From positions 1 through 8,686 of the forward strand of contig USDC01000023.1 of the NCBI GenBank assembly GCA_900553435.1: a stretch of 8,686 nt of DNA. Reading direction: 5' to 3'. A program made the translations under genes and the position numbers. A model generated the notes under the pieces. It searched no databases and was not told where the DNA came from. It was given only the letters and a program-made list of their open reading frames with translations. Below are positions 1-6,053 of this stretch, piece by piece. This DNA is from an uncultured Mycoplasmatota bacterium (GTDB taxonomy: Bacteria; Bacillota_I; Bacilli_A; RF39; UBA660). Position 1 is the first letter of the stretch, and every line of letters starts with the position of its first letter.

Positions 1-111
1 CAAAATATAAGAACATACATCATAGTAATTATTAATTTGATTTAAAATTATTTCTCTACCTGTTCCTACCATTTTTTTATTTACAATTTTTATATAATCT
101 TCTTTTTTCAT
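1..111 (-). CDS. Unrecognised protein, N-terminal 37 residues (runs off left edge)
   Basis: An open frame starts at ATG 111-109 and stays open for 37 codons to the window edge, so the 3' end is missing. The start is supported by a GAGG Shine-Dalgarno (119-122) seven bases upstream. The visible N-terminus begins MKKEDYIKIV and is Lys-, Ile- and Asn-rich. It has no signal peptide or membrane segment, so it looks like a soluble cytoplasmic protein. I do not recognise the family from this fragment. It lies about 100 bases after the GNAT gene on the same strand with no terminator-like hairpin between them, so it may be the last visible member of the operon that starts at the 2330-2358 promoter. 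Confidence 0.6.
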   Translation of the reverse strand, partial: MKKEDYIKIVNKKMVGTGREIILNQINNYYDVCSYIL

Positions 112-194
112 AAAATAACCTCATATATAAAACCACAATTTAAATAAAACTCTCTTCTACCATAAATAGGCATAAGTTCTATATGAAATTGTTT
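108..194 (-). other. Short orphan coding-like stretch, possible gene remnant or tiny ORF
   Basis: A 28-codon open stretch follows a TAG at 197-195 and ends with TGA at 110-108, overlapping the ATG of the next gene in an ATGA arrangement. The only internal ATG (173-171) would give 21 residues and has no Shine-Dalgarno. The peptide contains REFYLNCGF, which resembles the FYxxxGF end of many GNAT proteins, and its residue mix looks more protein-like than random AT-rich DNA. It could be the tail of a decayed acetyltransferase, a tiny coupled ORF, or chance. Nothing upstream in the same frame restores a longer gene. Confidence 0.2.
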
Positions 195-212
195 CTATTT
201 AATGATATCGCC

Positions 213-737
213 TTATTTTAATTCTTTTTTTAACAAAACACTTTTAATTTCTTTATTAAATTTAATCACTTTTTGTTCTTCTATTGTTTTAAATCCAAAT
301 GATTTAAATAAATTAAGTGACTTTTCTCTATCAATTTCAAAGTTATCATATAACTCTTTTATATTATTTTTCTTTGCTTCATTACATAGTAATTCTAAAG
401 CTTTTTTTGAATATCCTATTCCTCTATATTTATATTCAATTAAAATGCCGCAATAATATCTATTTTCTTCTTTATTTAATTGATAATTTACATAACCAAC
501 AAATTCATTTAAGTCTTTATCTTTTATGTAAGCAAAAAACATATTTTCCTTTTTTCTTTTATCATATTTTTCCTTCCATTTTCCTTTAGGAAAATCTATG
601 CAGCCTGTATCATAATGATATCCATAGTAACTAACATTAAATCCTGCATTATAACTCATAGTTAAAGGATCATTCTCTATTTTTTCTTCATACCAATAAT
701 CATCTAACTTTGGTACATAAAGTTCTATATTTTCCAT
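213..737 (-). CDS. GNAT-family N-acetyltransferase
   Basis: This 174-residue protein has the size of a single GNAT domain, the fold that transfers acetyl from acetyl-CoA to an amine. The acetyl-CoA motif A is visible at residues 97-125: a strand (GILIEYKY), the pyrophosphate loop K103-Y-R-G-I-G108 matching [Q/R]xxGx[G/A], then the helix SKKALELLCNEAK. A later helix and strand (about 136-150, ending FKSFGFK) match the usual C-terminal part. The N-terminal third (1-60) has no obvious motif and probably forms the substrate side, so the substrate is unknown. There is no signal peptide, so it is cytosolic. The ATG lies three bases after the upstream peptidase stop, and its Shine-Dalgarno is inside that gene. 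Translation is therefore probably coupled, and the two proteins probably serve one task (ribosomal, small-molecule, peptide or toxin acetylation are all possible). Confidence 0.85.
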   Translation of the reverse strand: MENIELYVPKLDDYWYEEKIENDPLTMSYNAGFNVSYYGYHYDTGCIDFPKGKWKEKYDKRKKENMFFAYIKDKDLNEFVGYVNYQLNKEENRYYCGILIEYKYRGIGYSKKALELLCNEAKKNNIKELYDNFEIDREKSLNLFKSFGFKTIEEQKVIKFNKEIKSVLLKKELK

Positions 738-740
738 AAT

Positions 741-1775
741 TTACTCCTCAGTTGCAGACTCTAAAAGAACAATTTGCTTTTTATCTAAATCAATTAAATA
801 TTCTATTCCTAAAGGAAGCACTCCATTAGGATAAGCATGTCCAATATTAACATTATATAAAATTGGTAAGTTTTCTACATTAAATTCTTTTAATACTTTT
901 AAATACATTTCTTTATATTCTTCATAATACGCTTCATCTTGTGGTTTTCCAACAATTATTCCTTTTATTACATTTAATATTCCTTGAGCTCCTAAATTTC
1001 TTAAGAAAAATAATAAATATTCTGGTGACATTTTTTCTTCACTTGTTTCAATTAACATTATTTTATCTTTCCATTTATCTTTTTTGGGCCATATTTCTGT
1101 TTCTAAAATCATTGGAAAAACATCTATACATCCACCCATAAGCTTTCCTTTAATAACACCACTACCAGATATTACTTCATAATGATGTTCTTCTTTTATA
1201 AGTTTCTTTTCTATATTTTGATTTTCTTCTTTCCATGGAACAAAATCATTAGACCAAGTATCACTAGATTTTATTTCATAGCCTTTGCTATCTTTAAATA
1301 AGATGTTTTCTACTGCGTTTTTTGTATAATCAAACATTTTTACATATTCAGCAAAATCCGTCATGATAGAAGCTCCATAAAATGATACAAGTTCTACTTT
1401 ATTCATTATAAAATGACTTACAGTAGCATCCGAATAACCCATAAATATTTTCGGATTGTTTTTTATTATTTCATAATTAATATAAGGCAACATACGTACT
1501 GAATCATCTCCACCAATAGAACATATTATAGCTTTTATACTTTCATCACTAAATGCATCCATTAAATCTTTAGCACGAGCTTCTGGATGTTCATAAATAA
1601 ACTTGCTTCCTTTTAATGCATTTGGCATACAAACTACTTCTAAACCAAAATCATTTTCCAATCTTTCTTTTGCAATATAATATTTATGTATAAATTCTTT
1701 ATCTCCCAACATTCCACTAGATAAACTAACAATTGCTATTTTATCTCCTTTTTTTAATCTTTTTGGTTTTATCAT
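741..1775 (-). CDS. S66-family serine carboxypeptidase (LD-carboxypeptidase / MccF-like)
   Basis: The 344-residue product begins MIKPKRLKKGD, the usual N-terminus of the family. Family S66 enzymes cut an amide bond at a peptide C-terminus: LdcA removes the terminal D-Ala from muropeptide tetrapeptides, and MccF cleaves the antibiotic microcin C and relatives. Visible landmarks are the GGDDSVRMLPYI stretch (about 88-99), the nucleophile S115 in GYSDAT, the GG of MGGCIDVF (about 213-220), E243 in LIETSEE and H313 in NIGHAYPNG, which completes the Ser-Glu-His triad. The GGxDSxRxLPYI and NPKIFMGYSDAT stretches and the Trp-containing loop around 174-181 look closer to MccF-like members than to housekeeping LdcA, but I cannot settle this by eye. 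There is no signal peptide, so it is cytosolic. The start is the ATG with a good Shine-Dalgarno; an upstream in-frame ATG at 1799 lacks one. Confidence 0.9.
   Translation of the reverse strand: MIKPKRLKKGDKIAIVSLSSGMLGDKEFIHKYYIAKERLENDFGLEVVCMPNALKGSKFIYEHPEARAKDLMDAFSDESIKAIICSIGGDDSVRMLPYINYEIIKNNPKIFMGYSDATVSHFIMNKVELVSFYGASIMTDFAEYVKMFDYTKNAVENILFKDSKGYEIKSSDTWSNDFVPWKEENQNIEKKLIKEEHHYEVISGSGVIKGKLMGGCIDVFPMILETEIWPKKDKWKDKIMLIETSEEKMSPEYLLFFLRNLGAQGILNVIKGIIVGKPQDEAYYEEYKEMYLKVLKEFNVENLPILYNVNIGHAYPNGVLPLGIEYLIDLDKKQIVLLESATEE
744..749 (-). promoter_or_regulatory. Ribosome binding site of the GNAT gene, embedded in the upstream gene
   Basis: GAGGAG, six bases before the ATG at 737. These six bases are also the last two sense codons (Glu-Glu) of the S66 peptidase, directly before its TAA. 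The GNAT start therefore depends on sequence that the ribosome of the upstream gene occupies, an arrangement typical of translational coupling. Confidence 0.8.
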
Positions 1776-1779
1776 TTTT

Positions 1780-1784
1780 CTCCT
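1780..1784 (-). promoter_or_regulatory. Ribosome binding site fixing the S66 peptidase start
   Basis: AGGAG (context GTAGGAGAAAA) lies four bases before ATG 1775-1773. The alternative ATG at 1799-1797 is preceded only by AT-rich sequence with no purine-rich motif. The site overlaps the TAG stop of the upstream gene (1785-1783), so the two genes are separated by seven bases and are probably translationally coupled. Confidence 0.8.
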
Positions 1785-2280
1785 ACCTACTTCTTTCATT
1801 TATTTTATATTTAATAGGTATAAATCGATTTGTTTTCTCATCATAAACTGTTAATAAAAGTCCTCCATTATCTGCGACTATACCATTTATACAAATAATT
1901 CCTGAGTTGTTATCAAAGTCATTAAACATCTTTGTCCACGATTTAAATGTTTTCTTATCAGTCTCATCTAGCCCATAAGGATTAGTTCCATACCATTCTG
2001 GATGAGTATGCAAAGTAATAATGAAATCTGTATTTTTACTCTTAATATTAAATGCAATACTATCCCATTTCTTTTGACTTTTTGGTGAAACAGTTGTTTC
2101 CGATTGAGATAAAAGCGAATTATCCCATATATCAAAGTCTTCAACCTTTAAATTACCAGATTCGTCAATTTTCCCCATAGCTGTAGCAAATTGTTCTTTT
2201 TTTTCTTCTTTACCTTTTATAACCATATCCGCCATTAATTCAAAATGACCATTATTAAATATAACGTAAATATCTTCCAT
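1783..2280 (-). CDS. Putative JAB/JAMM-like metallopeptidase
   Basis: This 165-residue protein has no signal peptide or membrane segment. The recognisable part is a hydrophobic strand followed by H91-T-H93-P (FIITLHTHPEWYG), then acidic residues D105 and D108 ahead of a helix. This matches the zinc-binding HxHP-x(about 10)-D core of JAB/MPN+ (JAMM) peptidases, which remove ubiquitin-like tags, process peptides or cleave peptidoglycan peptides. The early KKEQFATAMGKIDESG segment (27-42) fits the JAMM first strand; E25, E26 or E29 could supply the catalytic Glu. The usual Ser of SxxD is not evident (YGLD or DETD stands there), so activity is uncertain. GGAG lies six bases before the ATG. It is first in the operon after a consensus promoter and directly precedes the S66 peptidase. 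If it is not a JAMM enzyme, I have no other assignment. Confidence 0.65.
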   Translation of the reverse strand: MEDIYVIFNNGHFELMADMVIKGKEEKKEQFATAMGKIDESGNLKVEDFDIWDNSLLSQSETTVSPKSQKKWDSIAFNIKSKNTDFIITLHTHPEWYGTNPYGLDETDKKTFKSWTKMFNDFDNNSGIICINGIVADNGGLLLTVYDEKTNRFIPIKYKINERSR

Positions 2281-2329
2281 TATTTTCTCCTTTTTTAATT
2301 TTTGATTTATCTATATTAAACTTAAATAT

Positions 2330-2358
2330 ATTATATACTTTTCGATTTTCTTTGTCAA
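2330..2358 (-). promoter_or_regulatory. Perfect consensus sigma-A promoter of the peptidase-GNAT operon
   Basis: On the minus strand TTGACA (2358-2353) and TATAAT (2335-2330) are separated by exactly 17 bases, the full vegetative consensus. Transcription would start near 2323, leaving a leader of about 43 bases before ATG 2280. No operator-like inverted repeat overlaps it, so strong constitutive expression is the simplest reading. Confidence 0.85.
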
Positions 2359-2379
2359 AAAGTCTATTACAACAATTAT

Positions 2380-2409
2380 GTTATTTAATAAAAAAACATA
2401 TTAAATAAC
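2380..2409. repeat. 11-bp inverted repeat overlapping the surface-gene terminator
   Basis: GTTATTTAATA (2380-2390) and TATTAAATAAC (2399-2409) are perfect inverse complements around an 8-base spacer. The second arm is shared with the loop and distal arm of the 2390-2417 terminator, so the two hairpins cannot form together in one RNA. Confidence 0.6.
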
Positions 2410-2417
2410 TTAATATG
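2390..2417 (-). terminator. Intrinsic terminator after the surface-protein gene
   Basis: On the minus strand CATATTAA and TTAATATG form a perfect 8-bp stem around the loop GTTAT, followed by seven T (2396-2390). It begins two bases after the TAA at 2422-2420. It separates the surface-protein gene from the promoter at 2330-2358. Confidence 0.85.
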
Positions 2418-2419
2418 AT

Positions 2420-4384
2420 TTATAATGATAACTGATACATATTATCTTTTGTACCAGTTCCAGAAGTAATTTTTACACTAGTTGATAAATAGGTAGCAGG
2501 ATGGATACCATAAGCATGACTGGCACCAAAACTATAAACATTACCTTCACTATATACAACACGTACACTGCTGTCAGTTCTAGAAGTAGGTGTCAATATC
2601 CACTTAAAATTGTTATTATATAACCAATTTGTACTTGTACATGTTTCATTATTGTAATTATATAATATTTGTTCTTTTTCTCTACATCCACTACTTGCAT
2701 ATCCATAATCTGAAGGATACATTAACCCTACTTTTCCTGTCCAGTTTGTTGTCCTTGTTACTCCATCTTCACTTGAAAAGTCTGTGGTTGTACTTGCTCT
2801 CTCTTCTGCATATGACTCTGATGCAGTTATATCATAATTTGATGCTGAGGTATACCATTTTGCGTTGTCTATCATTTGTTTTGCATTCTCTGTTAAACCT
2901 GTAGAACTAAAATCGCATGTTTTTGTTGCATTACTGATAGAATAATAACAATTACCACCTTCTCTATTCCAATATAAAGAATTATTTACACTTTCACTTT
3001 CATACCCAGGGTTAAGTAATCTCATTAAGTCTGCTCCTTCATATGATCCACTACTACCCCATTGATTTATTCCAGAACCTGAATTTATAGTAAAAACACT
3101 TGTATCCCATGAATAGTCTCCTATACTTTCTTCTCTTATTATTTTAAGTCTGTTTTCAATATTTCCTGTTCCATCATCTGTAGGGAATACTCCTATGATT
3201 CTCCATGTTTCATTGTTGAATGTAACATAATTTTTTACTACATCATTACTTCCACTATATCTGTATTCTGTTTGTGCTTCTGTTTGTCCTGTTTGTGGTT
3301 GGTTTAATGTTATAAGTCCTTCGCTATTTCCCTCTGTTGCTTTTGCGATTATTGTATCTGCTGCAGTTGGAATTGATTCAAATTTAACAACACAGTTTGT
3401 ATTTGTTAGGGTTACATTTGTTACATCTGCTTCCCATGTTTCTTCGTTCCATGTTATTGTTGCGTTGTTATTACATGTTGCACTTTCTATTGCATATCCA
3501 CTTCCTTCTGCTGGTGCTTCATTAACAAGTAGGTTGTCTGCGATAAATGTTACTGTTAAGTCACTTCTTGAATGAAATACTGCTGCACATTCTGTTGGTC
3601 CGCTTACATTTGTTATTTCTAGTTTTGCTGTTGTTGATGTTGGATTGTAACTTATTGATGCTCCATTTGTACATCCACTTGCTACTGTGTCATATACATA
3701 GTTGTTTGTTTGCATTTCTTCATATGTTGGCATGTTTTCTACCATTTTTCCATTTAAGTATGTTCTTACTACTATGTCTCCACTTGCTTCACTTTTTTCA
3801 TCAAATATTCCATCTATTTTATATTCTCCGCTATTTAAGTCTAGGTTATTATATACATATCCACCTTTTACACTAAAGTTTAATGTTACTGCACTACTTG
3901 AATCATTTGTAACAACTATTCTTATCCTTCTACTTGCAGTTGGTCCAATGTTTCCCTCTCCTCTACCAGTTGAAAGGTTAGAATATTCCACTTTTACGTT
4001 TGTTAAGGTATTTGAAGATGTATAATAAACTAAATATTTACTTGTTATTTCATTTAATGCATCTAAATCTATATCATAAGTAGTTACTGAGTTTGCATTA
4101 GCTGTTAATGTTCTTGTAGACTCATCATCAATTTTCATTGAATACATAAGGTTTGCAAATCTTATATCTGCGGCTCTATAATCACTTGTTAAAAACACAA
4201 AAGTTGCATAAGAGGCAGTTGTAATCAAGCCTAAAAGCACAATAAAAGAAACTATAACAAAACTTTTGTTATATCTACTATCAAATATTTTTGGATATTT
4301 TATTTTAGCTTTATGTAGTAGAAGTTTAGACTTCTTTTTTACTACATCATATTTGTCTTTTATCTCCTCTTTAATCTTATTCAT
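2420..4384 (-). CDS. Membrane-anchored modular surface protein with C-terminal DUF6273/C-type-lectin-like domain
   Basis: This 654-residue protein starts with a Lys-rich cytoplasmic stretch (1-40) and one hydrophobic segment (about 41-64), followed by AxxYAxF-like sequence seen after the leader of SipW-dependent matrix proteins (TasA/camelysin). It is either an uncleaved anchor or a late-cleaved leader. Region 68-210 resembles that matrix-protein beta-sandwich (inference). Two similar repeats follow (about 230-272 and 297-337), each with a CTNGA/CNNNA start and a later Cys (C238/C266; C304/C331). The C-terminal half starts at NNETWRIIGVF (390-400) and ends with a WILTPTS...GNVYSFG...YGIHPATYL block (595-633), matching the DUF6273 pattern ...GVRPALWL, a relative of the C-type-lectin/formylglycine-enzyme fold. 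Two more Cys pairs (C479/C490, C567/C582) fit extracellular disulfides. It probably faces outward and binds a ligand, matrix or host glycan; none is identifiable. AGGAG lies eight bases before the ATG. The gene is monocistronic between terminators. Confidence 0.85.
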   Translation of the reverse strand: MNKIKEEIKDKYDVVKKKSKLLLHKAKIKYPKIFDSRYNKSFVIVSFIVLLGLITTASYATFVFLTSDYRAADIRFANLMYSMKIDDESTRTLTANANSVTTYDIDLDALNEITSKYLVYYTSSNTLTNVKVEYSNLSTGRGEGNIGPTASRRIRIVVTNDSSSAVTLNFSVKGGYVYNNLDLNSGEYKIDGIFDEKSEASGDIVVRTYLNGKMVENMPTYEEMQTNNYVYDTVASGCTNGASISYNPTSTTAKLEITNVSGPTECAAVFHSRSDLTVTFIADNLLVNEAPAEGSGYAIESATCNNNATITWNEETWEADVTNVTLTNTNCVVKFESIPTAADTIIAKATEGNSEGLITLNQPQTGQTEAQTEYRYSGSNDVVKNYVTFNNETWRIIGVFPTDDGTGNIENRLKIIREESIGDYSWDTSVFTINSGSGINQWGSSGSYEGADLMRLLNPGYESESVNNSLYWNREGGNCYYSISNATKTCDFSSTGLTENAKQMIDNAKWYTSASNYDITASESYAEERASTTTDFSSEDGVTRTTNWTGKVGLMYPSDYGYASSGCREKEQILYNYNNETCTSTNWLYNNNFKWILTPTSRTDSSVRVVYSEGNVYSFGASHAYGIHPATYLSTSVKITSGTGTKDNMYQLSL

Positions 4385-4415
4385 CTTTCTTTCTCCTAGG
4401 ATATCTTATATTTAT

Positions 4416-4444
4416 ATACTACTATATTTTTTCATTTTTTACAA
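4416..4444 (-). promoter_or_regulatory. Possible weak promoter of the surface-protein gene
   Basis: A promoter is required here because a strong terminator lies just upstream. The best fit I see is TTGTAA (4444-4439), 17 bases, then TAGTAT (4421-4416), each matching four of six consensus bases. An overlapping alternative is TTGTTG with TATAGT at 15-base spacing. The region is so AT-rich that the exact hexamers are uncertain. Confidence 0.3.
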
Positions 4445-4465
4445 CAAATTTTGTTTTGGAATTGT

Positions 4466-4499
4466 AAAAAAATGAATCAGTTTATTATTCTGATTCATT
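4466..4499 (-). terminator. Strong intrinsic terminator of gpmI
   Basis: A perfect 10-bp stem (AATGAATCAG / CTGATTCATT, 4499-4490 and 4480-4471) surrounds a 9-base loop and is followed by five more T (4470-4466). Its upstream arm and loop cover the last gpmI codons and its TAA (4487-4485), so the gene ends inside its own terminator. Confidence 0.9.
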
Positions 4500-6002
4500 A
4501 GTTTTGTTTTTTATTAAAGATTCACCAGTCATTTCATCAGGCTTTTTAATTTCATACATATCTATTAATGTTGGTGCGATATCTTTTAAACTTCCATCTT
4601 TTTTTATTTCATAATCATTATTACAAATAATAAATGGTACTTCATTAGTAGTATGACTTGTTACAACATTGTTAAATCTATCTAGCATGTATTCAGAGTT
4701 ACCATGATCACTTGTAACTACAACATCATAGAAGTGTACATTAGCAGACTCTATTACTTTGCCTAAACATAAATCACATGTTTCTATGGCTTTTATTGTT
4801 GCATCTAAGTTTCCTGTATGCCCCACCATATCAGGGTTTGCAAAGTTAACTAATATAAAATCATAATCTTCTTCCATCAAATTTATTACAGTTTCTGAAA
4901 CTTCACTAACATTCATTTCTGGTTGCATATCATAAGTTGGAACTTTAGGAGATGGGATTAAGTATCTATCGCAATTTTTAAGTTTTAGTTCGCGTCCTCC
5001 ATCAAAGAAGTATGTAACATGTGCATATTTTTCTGTTTCAGCTACTCTTGCTTGTTTAAATTCTAAGTCATCTAAATATTCACCAAAAGTGTTTTTTACC
5101 TCATCCATATCTTTTACATATTCTACATCTTTATATATATTAAATAATGAAGCTATTTTTAAGTTTTGAAATTCTTTTGTTTCAAATTCTTTAAAATTCT
5201 TTTTAGTAAAAGCATCTAATAATTGTCTCATTCTATCTGGTCTAAAATTTAAAAATATAACACCATCATTTTCTTTTATCATACTATTTTTATCAATAAC
5301 ACATGGATTTATAAATTCATCAGTCACTCCATTTTTATAATGTTTTTCTAAACAACCAAGTGCACTTCTAAAGGAATTTCCTACACCATTTACTAACATA
5401 TCATATGCTTTTTTTGTTCTTTCCCATCTGTTATCCCTATCCATAGCATAATATCTTCCAATTATTGTTCCTACTTTACCAATATTTAATTTTTCCATTT
5501 TATTTTGAAATTCTTCAACAAACTTTTTACCACTTACAGGAGAAGTGTCTCTTCCATCAGTAAAAAAGTGAAAATATACATTATCAACTTTTTTTAGTTT
5601 TGCTAGTGCTAACATGGCATAAAAATGCGTGATACTAGAGTGTACTCCGCCATTTGAAAGAAGTCCAACAAAATGTAGAGCAGAACCTTCTTTTTTTACA
5701 TGTTCAATGACATTTAAAAGAACATCATTTTCAAATATTTTTTTTGATTTTATTTCCTCATTTAAAAGCACTAAAGGTTGTTTTACAATCCTACCACTAC
5801 CTATAGTAATATGACCAACTTCACTATTTCCCATTTGACCTTTTGGAAGTCCAACTTCTGTTCCACTTGCTTTTAAAGATGCATGAGGAAACTCTGCATA
5901 TAATTTATCTAATACTGGAGTTGTTGCAAGTCTAACTGCATTTCCTTTCTTATCGTTTCTTATTCCAAAACCGTCTAATATAATCATTATGATTTTTTTC
6001 AT
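4485..6002 (-). CDS. gpmI: 2,3-bisphosphoglycerate-independent phosphoglycerate mutase
   Basis: It interconverts 3- and 2-phosphoglycerate in lower glycolysis using two Mn ions and a phosphoserine intermediate. At 505 residues it has the normal family length (about 510). Counting from ATG 6002, visible landmarks are D10 in IILDGFG, nucleophile S60 in GQMGNSEVGH, DGRDTSP (149-155), GRYYAMDRDNRWERT (182-196), NFRPDR (252-257), NPDMVGHTG with metal ligands D391 and H395, SDHGN with D432 and H433, and H450 in SHTTNEVP. All metal ligands and the Ser are present, so it should be active. An in-frame GTG at 6011 exists, but it lies within the AGGTGAG ribosome binding site, so the ATG is preferred. 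Only about 28 bases separate it from the spo0A terminator; it is probably transcribed by read-through or from a promoter hidden in or near the end of spo0A. Confidence 0.97.
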   Translation of the reverse strand: MKKIIMIILDGFGIRNDKKGNAVRLATTPVLDKLYAEFPHASLKASGTEVGLPKGQMGNSEVGHITIGSGRIVKQPLVLLNEEIKSKKIFENDVLLNVIEHVKKEGSALHFVGLLSNGGVHSSITHFYAMLALAKLKKVDNVYFHFFTDGRDTSPVSGKKFVEEFQNKMEKLNIGKVGTIIGRYYAMDRDNRWERTKKAYDMLVNGVGNSFRSALGCLEKHYKNGVTDEFINPCVIDKNSMIKENDGVIFLNFRPDRMRQLLDAFTKKNFKEFETKEFQNLKIASLFNIYKDVEYVKDMDEVKNTFGEYLDDLEFKQARVAETEKYAHVTYFFDGGRELKLKNCDRYLIPSPKVPTYDMQPEMNVSEVSETVINLMEEDYDFILVNFANPDMVGHTGNLDATIKAIETCDLCLGKVIESANVHFYDVVVTSDHGNSEYMLDRFNNVVTSHTTNEVPFIICNNDYEIKKDGSLKDIAPTLIDMYEIKKPDEMTGESLIKNKTNESE

Positions 6003-6006
6003 GTGA

Positions 6007-6013
6007 CTCACCT
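6007..6013 (-). promoter_or_regulatory. Ribosome binding site fixing the gpmI start
   Basis: AGGTGAG lies four bases before ATG 6002-6000. Its GTG (6011-6009) is itself an in-frame potential start that would add only Met-Ser-His. Because these bases are the best Shine-Dalgarno match available, the ATG is the likelier start and the product begins MKKIIMIILDG, as usual for the family. Confidence 0.75.
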
Positions 6014-6030
6014 AAGTAAAATATTAACAT

Positions 6031-6053
6031 AAAAAAAGACTTATTTAAAGTCT
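6031..6053 (-). terminator. Intrinsic terminator of spo0A
   Basis: AGACTT and AAGTCT (6053-6048, 6042-6037) form a 6-bp stem around TAAAT, followed by six T (6036-6031). The hairpin begins within the TAG stop codon of spo0A (6054-6052). The stem is short, so read-through into gpmI is plausible. Confidence 0.75.

Noticed and set aside
112..212. Terminator after the GNAT gene
   Set aside because: Only a tiny GAAA/TTTC hairpin and the GATATC palindrome are present, with no T run after a stem.
202..589. Phe/Leu/Ser-rich open frames on the + strand opposite the GNAT gene
   Set aside because: They lie opposite a gene with a clear acetyl-CoA motif, and their hydrophobic composition is what T-rich antisense sequence gives.
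1776..1799. ATG 1799 as start of the S66 peptidase, giving a 17-base overlap with the upstream gene
   Set aside because: No Shine-Dalgarno precedes it, while ATG 1775 has AGGAG at good distance and gives the family-typical MIKPKRLKKGD start.
2353..2359. Possible Spo0A box TGTCAAA upstream of the JAB-like gene
   Set aside because: It has one mismatch and is simply the complement of the perfect -35 TTGACA; there is no second box at 10-bp spacing.
3547..3876. Leu/His-rich open frames on the + strand inside the surface-protein gene
   Set aside because: They are antisense shadows of a Thr/Ser/Asn-rich coding sequence, with low-complexity composition, no ribosome binding site and no family resemblance.
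6003..6011. GTG start for gpmI at 6011
   Set aside because: The GTG lies within the AGGTGAG Shine-Dalgarno that serves ATG 6002, and it has no ribosome binding site of its own.
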